DNA of 64,000 bases from Rhynchospora pubera (taxonomy: Eukaryota; Streptophyta; Magnoliopsida; Poales; Cyperaceae). The number at the start of each line of letters is the position of its first letter. Positions within the stretch are counted from its first letter, which is position 1. A program made the translations under genes and the position numbers. Under the pieces are notes generated by a model that was given only the letters and a program-made list of their open reading frames with translations, did no database searches and was not told where the DNA came from. Location: NCBI GenBank assembly GCA_028095005.1, contig CM051459.1, positions 21,624,699 through 21,688,698 of the forward strand. Direction: 5' to 3'. Below, piece after piece: positions 36,046 to 47,463 of this stretch.

Positions 36046-39000
36046 TAAGTTTTCTGTTGTTTTGGTAAATTAAATTTTATCTTATTTTATTGAATTTTCT
36101 TTCGACTTCTTTTTTAGTCTGTTATACTCTGTTTCATTAGGGTGGGGGGGATTTACTTTGTAGCTTAACATTTTGAACTCAGGAATAGTCGAATCCTGTT
36201 TCGGGCCGAATTTAATTCTTCACTACCGGGCTGGATGTTAGCCTTGTCGGTTTTCCTCTCTTCGCTAAATTATTGGTTTTACTTTTATGACTTGACGGCC
36301 CCTGGTGGAGTAGTGGACAGGATCGAGCTCTGTCTCGCTATTCGGATCAAATGTCAGGATTGATTGACCGATTGAACGGTTGAGCAATTATCTACCAGAG
36401 TTGAGTTAAGTGAGTGGTGGATGCGCACTTTTTGAAGTTTTGCACCATTCATGAACTCCCTTTTGGTCGGTAAGTATTTGTTTGTTTTTTTTTAAAAAAA
36501 ATGCCATGGACTCGTATTTCCTCTTTATTAAATTTAGTACTCCTACTCTTTTTCCAGGATGCATTCTGAGTTTCTCCCAGTTGTCCTACACTGTTCTTTT
36601 ACTTTTATTGTATATATAAGAATCAACCTTTCCAATTTAAAATTATATATGAAATAAGATATTTTTTTATATATGAAAGCTAAGGGAGGTATAAATTATG
36701 ATGAGTGAATATTTTTTTCGGTGTTTTGCATGCTTTACTCGGATCTATCTTTATAACAAAATAAATTAAAAAAAAGGAAATACAAATTTCCTACAAATTT
36801 ATAACGTAAGCCAACAAAATGGCACCCAATTGACATTAGCATCTCGTTGTGGAGCATGCTGGAATTAATATATGCAAACGTTATTTATAACGCAGCCGTC
36901 AAAGTTCCAATGGTCCCGTCTAAACCCAACAAATAAAAAACATAATTCATATACTACATAAATTTCAATTTCCCAGACCCAAAATCACCATTGGCAGTGC
37001 TATATATCATTCAAATTATTTGGAGTTCTAATTTAGATCTAATATAACAAACTACAAAATAGTGCTAAAGAAATAATAGCTGAAAGTTTATGTAAAAAAA
37101 CAGTAGAAAAAAAAGTAATGGTTATAAAAATAGTGAAAAATGCTATTAAAAATAGAAGGTTCCAATGCCCACAATGTGAATGCTCCCAATACTCCAAAAC
37201 TCAATTTTTTGTTACTTTTTATAAATATAAAATTCAAAATTTGAATCCAAAATATTGATCTAATTTGATATACCAAATGATGAGTTTCCATATAAGTTTT
37301 ATAAGTTTTGATGTTTATTTGATACTCGATCAAGAGATTGAATAATGAACGAATCTAGTTAACTATAAAAGGTTAATTTTAATATGTTCATATTTTGGTC
37401 TCTTGACCAAGTATCAAATAAACTTCAAAATTTATAAAAATTATATGAAAATGTATCGCTTATTATATCAAATGAGATCAATATTTGGATTCAAAAATTG
37501 AATTTTATATTTTAAAAAAATAATAAAAAGTGAGTTTTGGAGCATTTTTGGGCAATCAATGTGTAATTGGATCCCTTCTCTTAAAAATAATGTAAAGTGT
37601 GTTTGATGATCAAGCATGAAATAGTACTGTGAACAGTCGTGCATTGTTCTCCACCCTTTTCAACTCTTTCGCTGCACCTGCTTAAAATTAACGACAAGGG
37701 TACTATTTCAATATTATTTTAATTAATTTTTTTTTGCATTTGATAAGATCTCTTATATATATCAAATAGCATTTCTCTTCAAAATACATGAAAAAATATA
37801 TATGTCAAATATAAAGAAAAATTTACTAAAAATAATATACAGCATAACATATACAGTAAATAAATTTATCCGAATTAAAATAGTTCAAATAATAATACGT
37901 CATGAATCTTTTGTACTTTTTAATTTTTTTAATAAAAACTAGATGAGGGGTAGGCTGCTTCGCCGCCATTTGATAAATTTTGATGGCTAAATCTATCAAT
38001 ATATAAAGAAATATATGTTTCCAATATATCTATTTTATATTTACTTTATATATAAAAAACTATCTTAGATTATTGGTACAATTATTTTTAATATATTTAA
38101 TCAAAAAAATATTTTTAATTAAAAGCCAATGGAATCATGGCTTTTAATTAAGAAGGGTAAACTTCTAGAATATATTCAGATTGATCGATCAACGAAAATT
38201 GGAAGGCTCAGATTGCATATCGTATGAGGGGATAAATTTTTTTTTCCTATAGGTTAGACATGAACTACCTTAGACTTCCAAATATATCTACCTTAGATTT
38301 CCAAATATATTTAACTTTTAAACTATTTTTAATTTATATAAATATCAGTGTAAAAAAAATTAACTCTATTTTTGACCGATATTTCAAGTTTAAATATCGG
38401 CCACGGTTTTTAATATATATCTTAGATTAGATTTTTTGTTGGTTGGCACTCGCCAACTAACCCTAAAAAAAAAAAAAACGTCATGAATGACGTAACCTAA
38501 AATAAGCCTCCCGTTTTTATCTTAGCCAAGGGGCAATCCAATGTTTGTCGCCGAATTCATAGAATCCGATGCTGTTGCAAGCATCAGGAAAAAAAAAAAT
38601 GTTGTTTCCAATTAGCTATATCATACAAGTGTTAAAAATCAATGCGCAATAACCGAAAGCAAGTTATTATGGAAAAAAAAATAATGGAGCTAGCATATAT
38701 TTGGGAAACCACTTGCCAACATGCACTGCCAGCACGAAGCTGTATTATACACGAATATCCGAAAATGACACTTTTTGTGTTTTATTTTATATTTCTTCCT
38801 TTTTTTTGTCCTTATCTTTGATTGTTCAACCGTTTCCATAATCCCATTATCCCATTTCCGAAACAAATCTAGAAGACAGCTGCATCATGACGCTTTCCCT
38901 CTGGAAGGTGTGATTCTAATGATAGAGACCCAAAAAATGAAAAATTAAAAATCCATTGACCGGGAGTCAAATATTATGATTGAACATTTAAGTAGACAAA

Positions 39001-39640
39001 ATAAAAGTCAAATTAATTAAGAAGCAATAATTAATACAAGTTTTACACATAAACATGCAAAAGTGAGCAAAACGTTTCTCCAATCATCTAATTAAAAAGT
39101 GTGATAGTAATTTTTGCTCGAAATAATATGTTTCCTTGAATAGATATAACAAAAATTAGTTGAAGTAACCATGATATATAAAAACTGAGAGTGCAGGTGA
39201 TTACTAATTCCGTTATTTTTCCTGGAAAGAACAAGTCCAAGTCTATTTTAATTGTGTCATTTTCATATAGACATCTGTAGTGTTAATAGAAAGGCATTTA
39301 TTTTATCAAAAAAATTTGATAAATACAAATTTTATTTTATAAAACTTATTTATTAGTTAATGTATATTTTTGCTGTCGGAACCAAATCTTGAGAACATCT
39401 TATTTCTGTACGAGGGTGATGATAAATATTTATTTTCATATTGCTATTTACTAATCCTCTTACAACAAAGTATAAATGCCAATAATAATTTATTTAATTT
39501 TTTTCCTTGATGAATCTATTTTTTTAAGTGCATTTTATACTTAGTCGCATTACTTGCGATTTTCATGTTACAACTTATCCGACTTCATCTCTATCCATCC
39601 CCGAATTAATTTCTTTGACCTTTTCGCACTGTGGCATTTA
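36046..39640. other. AT-rich intergenic region with one foldback element
   Basis: No gene is seen. The foldback at 37155-37562 is listed separately. A short inverted pair GTTGGTTGG-CACTC-GCCAACTAAC at about 38440 is followed by an A run. The rest is AT-rich. Confidence 0.45.
37155..37562. repeat. Foldback element with ~200-bp arms
   Basis: The left arm starts ATGCCCACAATG with GCTCCCAATACTCCAAAACT. The right arm ends AGTTTTGGAGCATTTTTGGG plus CAAT. Mirrored interior blocks include AATATTGATCTAATTTGATA against TATATCAAATGAGATCAATA, and TTTATTTGATACT-GATCAAGAG against CTCTTGACCAAGTATCAAAT. It shares this loop-proximal block with the element at 14003-14401. Confidence 0.75.
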
Positions 39641-41135
39641 AAAAAGAGCGGTTTTATATTTTTGCACTTTGCAAGTCTGCAGCAGCTGCCAAAAATTGTG
39701 GGTTACAGCGGGACCCATTATTGCCAAACTAACGTACGGAGGCGTTTGGTTGGGGAATATGTGATTACATAAGTTAAGGAGGTTTATGTATTTATGTCAA
39801 GTTATGTAATGGATGTTTGTTTATGGAATAAGAAGGAAGAAAGATTAACTAATATTTATACACAAAAAATTAATAGAGTAGATGAGAGTATTGATAAGAG
39901 GACAGCAGCTTTTTATTTTTTTATTTATTTTCTTATGTATGGGATCCACTTTCATAAGTTATACCATCAAATTTGGTGTTATAACTTATGCCTCTTATGT
40001 AACTTTATTCCATGTGTGTTTGGCTATATAAAGTGGAAAAAAATGATTTTTTACTTTGTTATTCCGTAACCAAACACCCCCCCTAGGTTTTACCGGTGTT
40101 TTTAATACCTACTGCATATCGAAAATTTCAATAATACCGGAAATCAAACCAAAAATGCCGAAACGATTGGTATCCTATAAAATAGACAAAATATCGGAAA
40201 ATGCTGTATTTTTGGTCGGTGAACCATCTCCGTAAAATTTTGGATCAGTTACAAAAATGTCAGAATTGGATAGTGTCTTGTGAGATGGGGACAGTCTGGA
40301 TTATTCGATACAAAATTAGCTTATGATTTCATATCGTGCAGTGGAGTTGCACCTCAAAATGCCATGATTTGGTGGAAAATAAAAATACCAAATTAAATCC
40401 AAATCTTCATGTGGTTAATTATTAGAACATATATAAATGCAATCTTGACTATAAAATTGTATTGGCTTTGGGAAAACGTCCCAAGGATTTTATAAGAATT
40501 GGGAACAGCTTTGAGACATTTTAGATTTTGCATACATGCAAGTTAACATCTCGTGACAAACAAGCTTTTCTTTTGGTATTTAGCGTGTTTTGCTGAACTA
40601 CATGGAATAATATTTTGCTTTTGCAAAACTATGAGAAATCTATTATGATGACTAACAAGCTTGTTGAATATTGGGCAGGCTTAATTAATGAAGGGACAAT
40701 GCAAGGAAGTATTGACAAGCTGATGGCTCCCAGGGATCTGGGATGGAAAGGAAGTGGGGCTCAACAAAGACGTACTGAATCTACTGATGTTTTTGATAAT
40801 TAATACCGATGCTTAATTATTGCTTTTGTTGTTATAAAAATGCTATCGTGATAAACGGTTTTGTTAGTTAGAGAAAAATTGTTTACAAAAGGCTAGATGA
40901 AGATGCGCACTAAGGTTGTTGAGCACATTTATTTTGAGTTAGGACTGTGAATAATAAAGCATTTCTTTCTATAAATCTATAATGAAGCATGTCAACGAAT
41001 CACTATTTTAAAAGGAAAAAAAAAAGTATTTCGTAGAATTGATCGCATTGCACAAGTCGGACCTCGGGCGAGGCCGCGAGAATTAAATAACAAACGAGAT
41101 CCTAGGTTCACGAACAAACCAGATGACCAGATCCG
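39641..41135. repeat. Older duplicate of the 4CLL7 upstream region, split by insertions
   Basis: 39652-39730 (GCACTTTGCAAGTCTGCAGC, then CTGCCAAAAATTGT, GACCCATTATTGCCA) matches 41826-41908. 41036-41140 (GATCGCATTGCACAAGTC, then GAGAATTAAATAACAAA, CCAGATCC) matches 41938-42005. In the proximal copy the two blocks are about 30 bp apart. Here they are separated by about 1.3 kb containing a MITE (39739-40078) and unassigned DNA. A 62-codon open frame at 40615-40803 inside the gap has no recognised motif. Confidence 0.7.
39739..40078. mobile_element. MITE with GGCGTTTGGTT / AACCAAACACC ends
   Basis: It opens GGCGTTTGGTTGGGGAATAT and closes TTATTCCGTAACCAAACACC. Subterminal regions are also inverted (TTACATAAGTTA against TAACTTATGCCTCTTATGTA). 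The interior is non-coding despite a 91-codon open frame at 39794-40069, which simply runs through the repeat. Confidence 0.7.
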
Positions 41136-41391
41136 CAGTGGCGGATTCACAGGTGGGGCCGCTGGGGCAAGAGCCCCTACCATGGTTTATATATACACGT
41201 ATGGGCTATGAACAAATTCAAATTGTAATTTTTCTTTTGATGTATTTTGAGTGGTTCATCAATTTTTTTTATAATATAGTTTTAAACTATATTTTTAGTA
41301 TTATATGAGATGGATATACGATGAACTTATGTTGGTCCGATATTTTTATAAACTCATCCCCACCTAAATATTTTTTTCTAAATCCGCCGTT
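41136..41391. mobile_element. hAT-type MITE with 8-bp target duplication CAGATCCG
   Basis: Ends are CAGTGGCGGATTCACAGG and TAAATCCGCCGTTG, an imperfect inverted pair starting CA and ending TG. CAGATCCG is duplicated at 41128-41135 and 41392-41399. CAGTGGCGGA is a common terminus of plant hAT elements. The 256 bp contain no open frame. It sits about 860 bp upstream of the 4CLL7 start codon. Confidence 0.88.
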
Positions 41392-42251
41392 GCAGATCCG
41401 CATTCTTTAATAAATGGAAAATTAAAAAAAAAAGTTAGATCCATAAGACCATAACTACGTATATTAAATATATTCGGTTGACCTTCCTCGCTTCGGGACT
41501 TCACATGCAAAGGAGATTTAACAAAAAAAAAAAAAAAAAGAGAGCAGATCCATAAGTCCATAACAACCAATCCGGATTCGCTGTTGCGCTACACCGCGTG
41601 TCGCGCACTACGAGCCGTCTGATTTTGATCGGACGGTTCACTTTTTACGGGCCTACCAATCTAGGTTACATGCACGGGCTCTCTTGTCCATTGGATCTTA
41701 ATCAAACGGTTATCATACCGCGCGACACGCTGTGTCGCGCGGCAGCGGATCTCAATTTCATAACAACTTGACAAGCGTTCAAGGTCTCAAAGATAGTGCA
41801 TAGTGCTCGACAAAAAGGCATTTATACTTTGCACTTTGCAGTTTGCACTTCGCAGTCTGCGGTAACTGCCAAAAATTGTTGGGTCACAGTGGGGCCCACT
41901 ATTGCCACGTGGGTGTGGGTGCAGAACTGTAGAAGCTGATCGCATATACACAAGTCAAATCTCGCGCGAAAATTAAATAACAAAGCAGATAAAAATGACA
42001 GATCCATAACGTGCATAAAAAAAATCGCTTTATCTTATCAATTCGGGTTCCATGGACGATAGTTGATGGACCCAACAAATCAAACCCGGCTCCAGCTCCA
42101 ATTATAGATGCTATAAATTTTCCCACTCAAAAATAAGAATCTCACTAGACAAACAAACTTTCCACTAAAAATAAATAGTTCTCATCTCTTCTCCAACAAG
42201 TTCTTCTCCGAGAAAGAAGTAAAGAAGAAATAATACCCAATTAAACAAAAA
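41392..42251 (+). promoter_or_regulatory. 4CLL7 upstream region, including an inverted-repeat element at 41574-41752
   Basis: 41574-41752 is an inverted repeat (GATTCGCTG-TGCGC and GCGCGGCAGCGGATC, with GTGTCGCGC inside both arms). Its centre, CCTACCAATCTAGGTTACAT then GCACGGGCTCTCTT, resembles the element at 19952. 41812-42010 is the proximal copy of the duplicated upstream block. The last ~120 bases before the ATG form an A/C-rich leader. No clear TATA box was fixed. Confidence 0.55.
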
Positions 42252-45200
42252 ATGTCTACCAGCTCAGGCTATTGTACCGAAACTGGCATCTACCGGTCGC
42301 TCCGGCCACCGGTACAATTCCCAACCGATCCCTGCCTCTCCATGGCCACCTTCCTCTTCCAACGGCCTCTCTCTGAATTTCCAGACCGGCTCGCCATTGC
42401 CGACACTGACTCGGGTCAATCTCTCTCTTTTCGGTCCCTTCAATCGGCCATTCGTACCACTGCGGCCGCACTGTCATCCCAGCTCGGCGTGGGACAGTCT
42501 GATGTGGTGCTCATATTTGCTCCCAATTCACTCCTTTTCCCAGTCTGCTTTCTCGCAGTTGTTTCGATTGGTGCCGTTGCGACAACTGTTAACCCGATTT
42601 ACACGGTTTGGGAGCTGTCGAAGCAGGCAAAGGATTCGAAGGCCAAAGTTGTTATTACAGTGCCGGAGCTCTGGCCGAAGGTGAGTTGGGTGAATTTCTG
42701 AATTAGTCTGGTATTTTGAGATTTTTGGTTCTAAACTTAGAAAGGTGAACAATTCATGGCGATATTTAAGTAAATTTAAATGTGGAAATTTATAACTCAA
42801 ACCTTTTTAAAAGATATTTTAGTATGTTTAAAATTTAAATGCGGAAGTTAGTGACTCTAACCATTTTGGGTCATTCAAAATATACAACCACAAAGGGAAA
42901 AAAAATATATTAAAAAGGGGAGGGAGAAAAAAAAAAAAGGGATGTACTCTTTACTATGCTTAATGGTGATAATTCCAGATAATGAAAAAGAAGTGTGGTT
43001 CGGTAACAGTAAGGACGTTAACATTTAAGCTCAATATACATTTTAATCCTGAGTTAGCTATGAACTCCAAGACAGATTGCTAACCTGGATGTAACTGTAT
43101 ATTGTATATATGGAGTTTGGCTTCCATGATCCAGCTTGGTTATTGGTTCTCTGTCTATCTCACGAAGGATAGTCAAAGTTTTTTCGTCTCTTAATCTACA
43201 ATTGTCCTTTCAAACATTTGAATTTTCAAAGAGAATTTTTTTGTGCAGATTATGTTGACTTTTTAAGGACTTTATGGTAACTGTTGTTGTTTGGGATGGA
43301 AATTACAGGCAAATAAACAAGTCTAGTTCATTCTCAATATTTTGTCTTTTTCTAGAAAGTTTTGGTACTGCGTTAATTTGAAATTTCTTTCTGTACGGTG
43401 TTGGATAGTTTCGGTTATTAAAGCACCACACTACGTGTAGTTAAGACATTGTGTAAAATTAGCAGTCATTATCACTATTTTGACAAATAAAGTTTGAATT
43501 CAGGATTCAATGATTAGGCATAATGTATATCTCTCTCTACTATTATAAAAGCACGGATGGAGGAGGTGTTACAAACTAGATCTAGCATGTAAATTGGTGT
43601 TTCTGTCATTCGATCGATTTGATATGTGGTCGGATATTAATCGTGAGATGAAGTGCACAATATATTTTAATTTTCTGTCTAATAAAGAAACAAATTAAAT
43701 AACATATTTATTTGTATCAATGATAGACTAAGCAATATTTTTTTTATTATCTAATATTATTTTATTTTTTTATTTGCCCACGTATAAGGGCATCTTAAGC
43801 TAGTAATACATAAAGTATGCTTTTGAAAAAATAATAAGAGTTGGCATTATTTGTTGTTTTCATTCATCAAATGCACAATTGACCTTTTCAATGGTTTAAA
43901 TTTAACTAACTCAGATGCATTACCAAAGAATAGTGGAATTGCATGAAAATTTCATAAATAGTATATTGATATTTTGAACAACACCCATTATTTTTTTCTT
44001 GATTTTCAAGCTTGCTTGGATTGATTTGTGAAATATTGTCAATACTGTCAAAATATTTTATAACAAGTCTAGATTTAGTGTATGTTCTCTTTCCTTTTAT
44101 TTTACTGTGTTTATTTTTCTTTTTTTGGAACTATCTCTAAACTATGTGTGTTTTTGAAACAAACTATAAACTTTGTGTGTTCTTTAAATTCTTATACAGT
44201 ATTTCTCTTATGATTAATAGGTTGAGGCTCTCAACCTACCAACAGTAATCATCAATGGCAAAACAAATGATACTCTCTCTCCTACCAGAAAGTCTCAAAT
44301 CACCCACTATGCTGACCTCATTTCTGGCATCAGTGAAACCGATCACAAACCACCATTGATTCGTCAGAGTGACACGGCTGCACTTCTTTACTCGTCAGGC
44401 ACAACAGGGGCGAGCAAAGGTGTTATACTTACCCATGGTAACTTCATTGCTGCTGCCACCATGGTGACAGCTGATCAGGACTTGAGAAATGAAGGCCACA
44501 ACGTTTTCATTTGTTTCCTTCCGATGTTTCATATATTTGGAGTGTCAGTTATTACGTATGGTCAGATGAGTAGAGGGAATTCGATCATTTCTATGGGGAG
44601 GTTTGAGCTTGATGCTGTGATGAAAACTATCCAGAGGTAATAAAAATGTACAAGTGCCCTTTTAGTTTGCAAAAAAAAAGTCATTTCCTACTCGAAAGTT
44701 ATGATAAAATCTCCATAATACTCTGGTAAAAGATGATTCCAACCCTTTGATCCACATTTTTTTTTGTTGTACTGCGGGAATATTTTTCTGCCACTCACTC
44801 TTTAGCTTGAAATTCACAAAGAGATAAATAAAACACTATTAATGTTGAAACTTAAAAGCATTATCTGCTGGTATTCAAGCAAAAGTCTGAAATGAGATAA
44901 AAACTTTTTTCATGTTGAATGCAGGTATGGTGTAACACATCTATTTTGTGTGCCACCAGTCATGATTGCATTGGCAAAGCAGGGTACGGTACAGAAGTAC
45001 AATCTCAAATCACTGAGATTTATTGGATCCGGTGCTGCACCATTAGGTAAAGAAGTTATGGAGGCTGTTTTCAAGAACATTCCTTATGCTGAGATTGTTC
45101 AGGTAGCTCATTAACTTGTGGTATGATATCTTTTTTGCTAAAATTGAATAGAAACAAATACATCATAGATGTGGTAGCATTGAGTACTGTTTCGTAAATT

Positions 45201-47463
45201 ATCTTTAATTCATTCAATTGGATAGATCTATAAGTTGCAAAAGGGGCTTGTGTCATCAGCAATAAAAGAAAAGGTCTCTACATTATTAAAAAGGAAAATA
45301 CATCAAGTTACTTCTTCCATTTATCGGCAATGTTAACATTTAAGAATTCCTTTGGAAAGTGATAAAGCTTTTATTTACAGGTTTATCAGGATATTAAGTA
45401 CTAGTAAATGACAAATATGCCATTTAAGTTTTGGTTATTGTTGTCAACTTGTCATCATGACATATAAGCACCTTCAGTAAATGCATCAGACCTAAGGGTA
45501 TAAAAGACTAATAAGTAATAAAATAGATATACCTTTTGAATTCCATCAAGAATGTAAGTTCATTGTTGCTATAATAATTATGCAGATGATGTCATTTTAT
45601 GAATTATGTAAGGATTCCTTTCTGTAGCAAATGTCTTTATAATATATAAAAAAGTCAACAACTCAGATGCAAATTTTTATCAGATTCAACTTAATTGGAT
45701 AGACTAGAGGGCCTCCCTCTTGTTTGAATGGGGATGTAGCTTTAAATATCTGGAACACATTGGCCTGAGCCAGTTAAATCATATAAATTTTTAAGTTCTA
45801 ACTTTGTTTTTAATAGTCTGGGTGCTGAACTTGAAGTTTCTTTGACAGGTGTCATTGTCTAAAAACATCTTAGCTTTCAGGTTTCTTCTAGATTCAATTT
45901 AGCATGTTATTATTAGTACAGACAGCCTGTACCACAATATTTTGAATTGTGATTACAAAAGAAGTTGCCGAAAAAGAACAATTTTTTTCCTATATATTTT
46001 TTATTTAGTTGTAGGTGTAACAATTTACTGATGTTTGCTAATTGCTATAAACAGGGTTATGGCATGACAGAGACATGTGGCATTATTTCTTTGGAGTATC
46101 CTGAGAAAGGAGAGGCTCGTCAGTTTGGTTCCACTGGTACACTGGTACCAGGAGTTGAAGCTAAAATTGTTGAAGCTGACACATTAAAGCTGCTCCCACC
46201 AAATAAATTAGGAGAGATATGTGTCAAGGGGCCAAATATAATGCAAGGTACATTTTTATCCAGTAGTTTGTGTATTGAAGTTGGTAGGTCATTCTATAAT
46301 TAATCGGTGGGGCTGGGCATTTAATGGTTCACTAGAAATTAAATGAAGCTTATTTTGTTGAGTTATATTAGTTATATTATGTTATTTATAAAAGTTATGA
46401 TATTTGTAGAAGTCTAGGGTCTAATTTGTAAAAGTGTGTTTCTTGATTAATATAAAAGGGGAGCCTCTGCCAACCAGAGGCCATAATTCCTAGTTTTAAC
46501 CTAAATCTCTCTCTAAAACTTTACATATTTCAATTTAATTTGCGGCAGTGGACAATATGATAGGAATTCAACTAGAAGACAAAAAATGCCTCAAACTGAT
46601 TACGTACATATATGCATTTAAAAATCAGAAATGAACCCAATTGCCACGTTGGCCACTAAATTAAAACAGAAAAATCATATAATTTAAAAAATCTTCTGTT
46701 ATTCTCTTTTTTTCTTTTGAAATTTCTTCATTTACCTTTTATTAACAAGTTAATCACAATGCTCAGGGTATTTTAACAACCCAGAAGCCACTGAATTTAC
46801 TCTCAGAGAAGGATGGTTGCACACCGGCGACCTTGGTTATTTTGATGAGAAAGGGCAGCTTTTTGTTGTTGACAGGCTCAAAGAACTTATAAAGTACAAG
46901 GGTTACCAGGTAACTTTTAATCACTTATCTTTAAGCACAGTAATTTTGAAGAGTTCAATTTTAGTTGCTTAGTATATGCATCGTTTGTAGGTTGCACCGG
47001 CTGAGCTTGAAGGATTGCTCCTTTCACATCCAGAGATACTTGATGCTGTTGTCATTCCGTAAGCTGGAGCAATTAATTTTATTAATTCATATTCAACCTC
47101 ATGAGACAATGAAATTTAAATTGATTTCATCTTGTTATTTTAGGTTTCCTGATGATGAAGCTGGTGAGGTACCAGTTGCTTATGTGGTCAAATCCCCTAA
47201 TAGCTCACTTACTGAAGTTGATGTGCAACAGTTTATTGCAAATTTGGTAAACTTTTATGCACCTTTTGTCCATTTATTACATCAGCTTATATGAAATTAG
47301 CTTTAACTTTTCTGATTAATTTTTCTGTCTGTTTTAATTGGCAATGCAGGTGGCACCATATAAGAAATTAAGAAGAGTAACCTTTGTGAACAGCGTGCCG
47401 AAATCGGCTTCTGGGAAAATACTGAGAAGAGAGCTGATTGAGAAAGCAAGATCCAAACTATAG
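42252..47463 (+). CDS. 4CLL7: 4-coumarate--CoA ligase-like 7 (peroxisomal acyl-CoA synthetase), 8 exons
   Basis: Adenylate-forming enzyme that activates carboxylic acids as CoA thioesters; Arabidopsis At4g05160-type members act in peroxisomes on fatty acids and jasmonate precursors. Exons: 42252-42680, 44221-44636, 44925-45102, 46055-46247, 46767-46909, 46991-47058, 47144-47246 and 47350-47463, all GT-AG, giving 547 residues. Seen in order: start region [43 protein letters not shown]-binding loop [13 protein letters not shown] (198-210); [38 protein letters not shown] (342-350); [55 protein letters not shown]; and the catalytic-lysine region [14 protein letters not shown]. It ends in SKL, a type 1 peroxisomal signal. 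Its recalled match to At4g05160 is close along the whole length; the substrate is not proven. Intron 1 (1.5 kb) carries a Helitron-like insertion. A partial inverted copy lies at 59925-61463. Confidence 0.95.
43530..43803 (+). mobile_element. Non-autonomous Helitron-like element in 4CLL7 intron 1
   Basis: The 5' end TCTCTCTCTACTATTATAAA is preceded by A. The 3' end has the hairpin TGCCC-ACGTATAA-GGGCA, then TCTTAAG and terminal CTAG, followed by T. TC at the start, CTAG at the end, a hairpin about 11 bases from the end and insertion between A and T are the Helitron hallmarks. The 274 bp are non-coding. Confidence 0.68.

Noticed and set aside
39794..40069. 91-codon open frame
   Set aside because: Lies wholly within a MITE with inverted ends; no protein motif.
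40615..40803. 62-codon open frame with normal-looking amino-acid composition
   Set aside because: No recognised family, no splice continuation or promoter seen; possibly a fragment of an unknown gene but not supportable.
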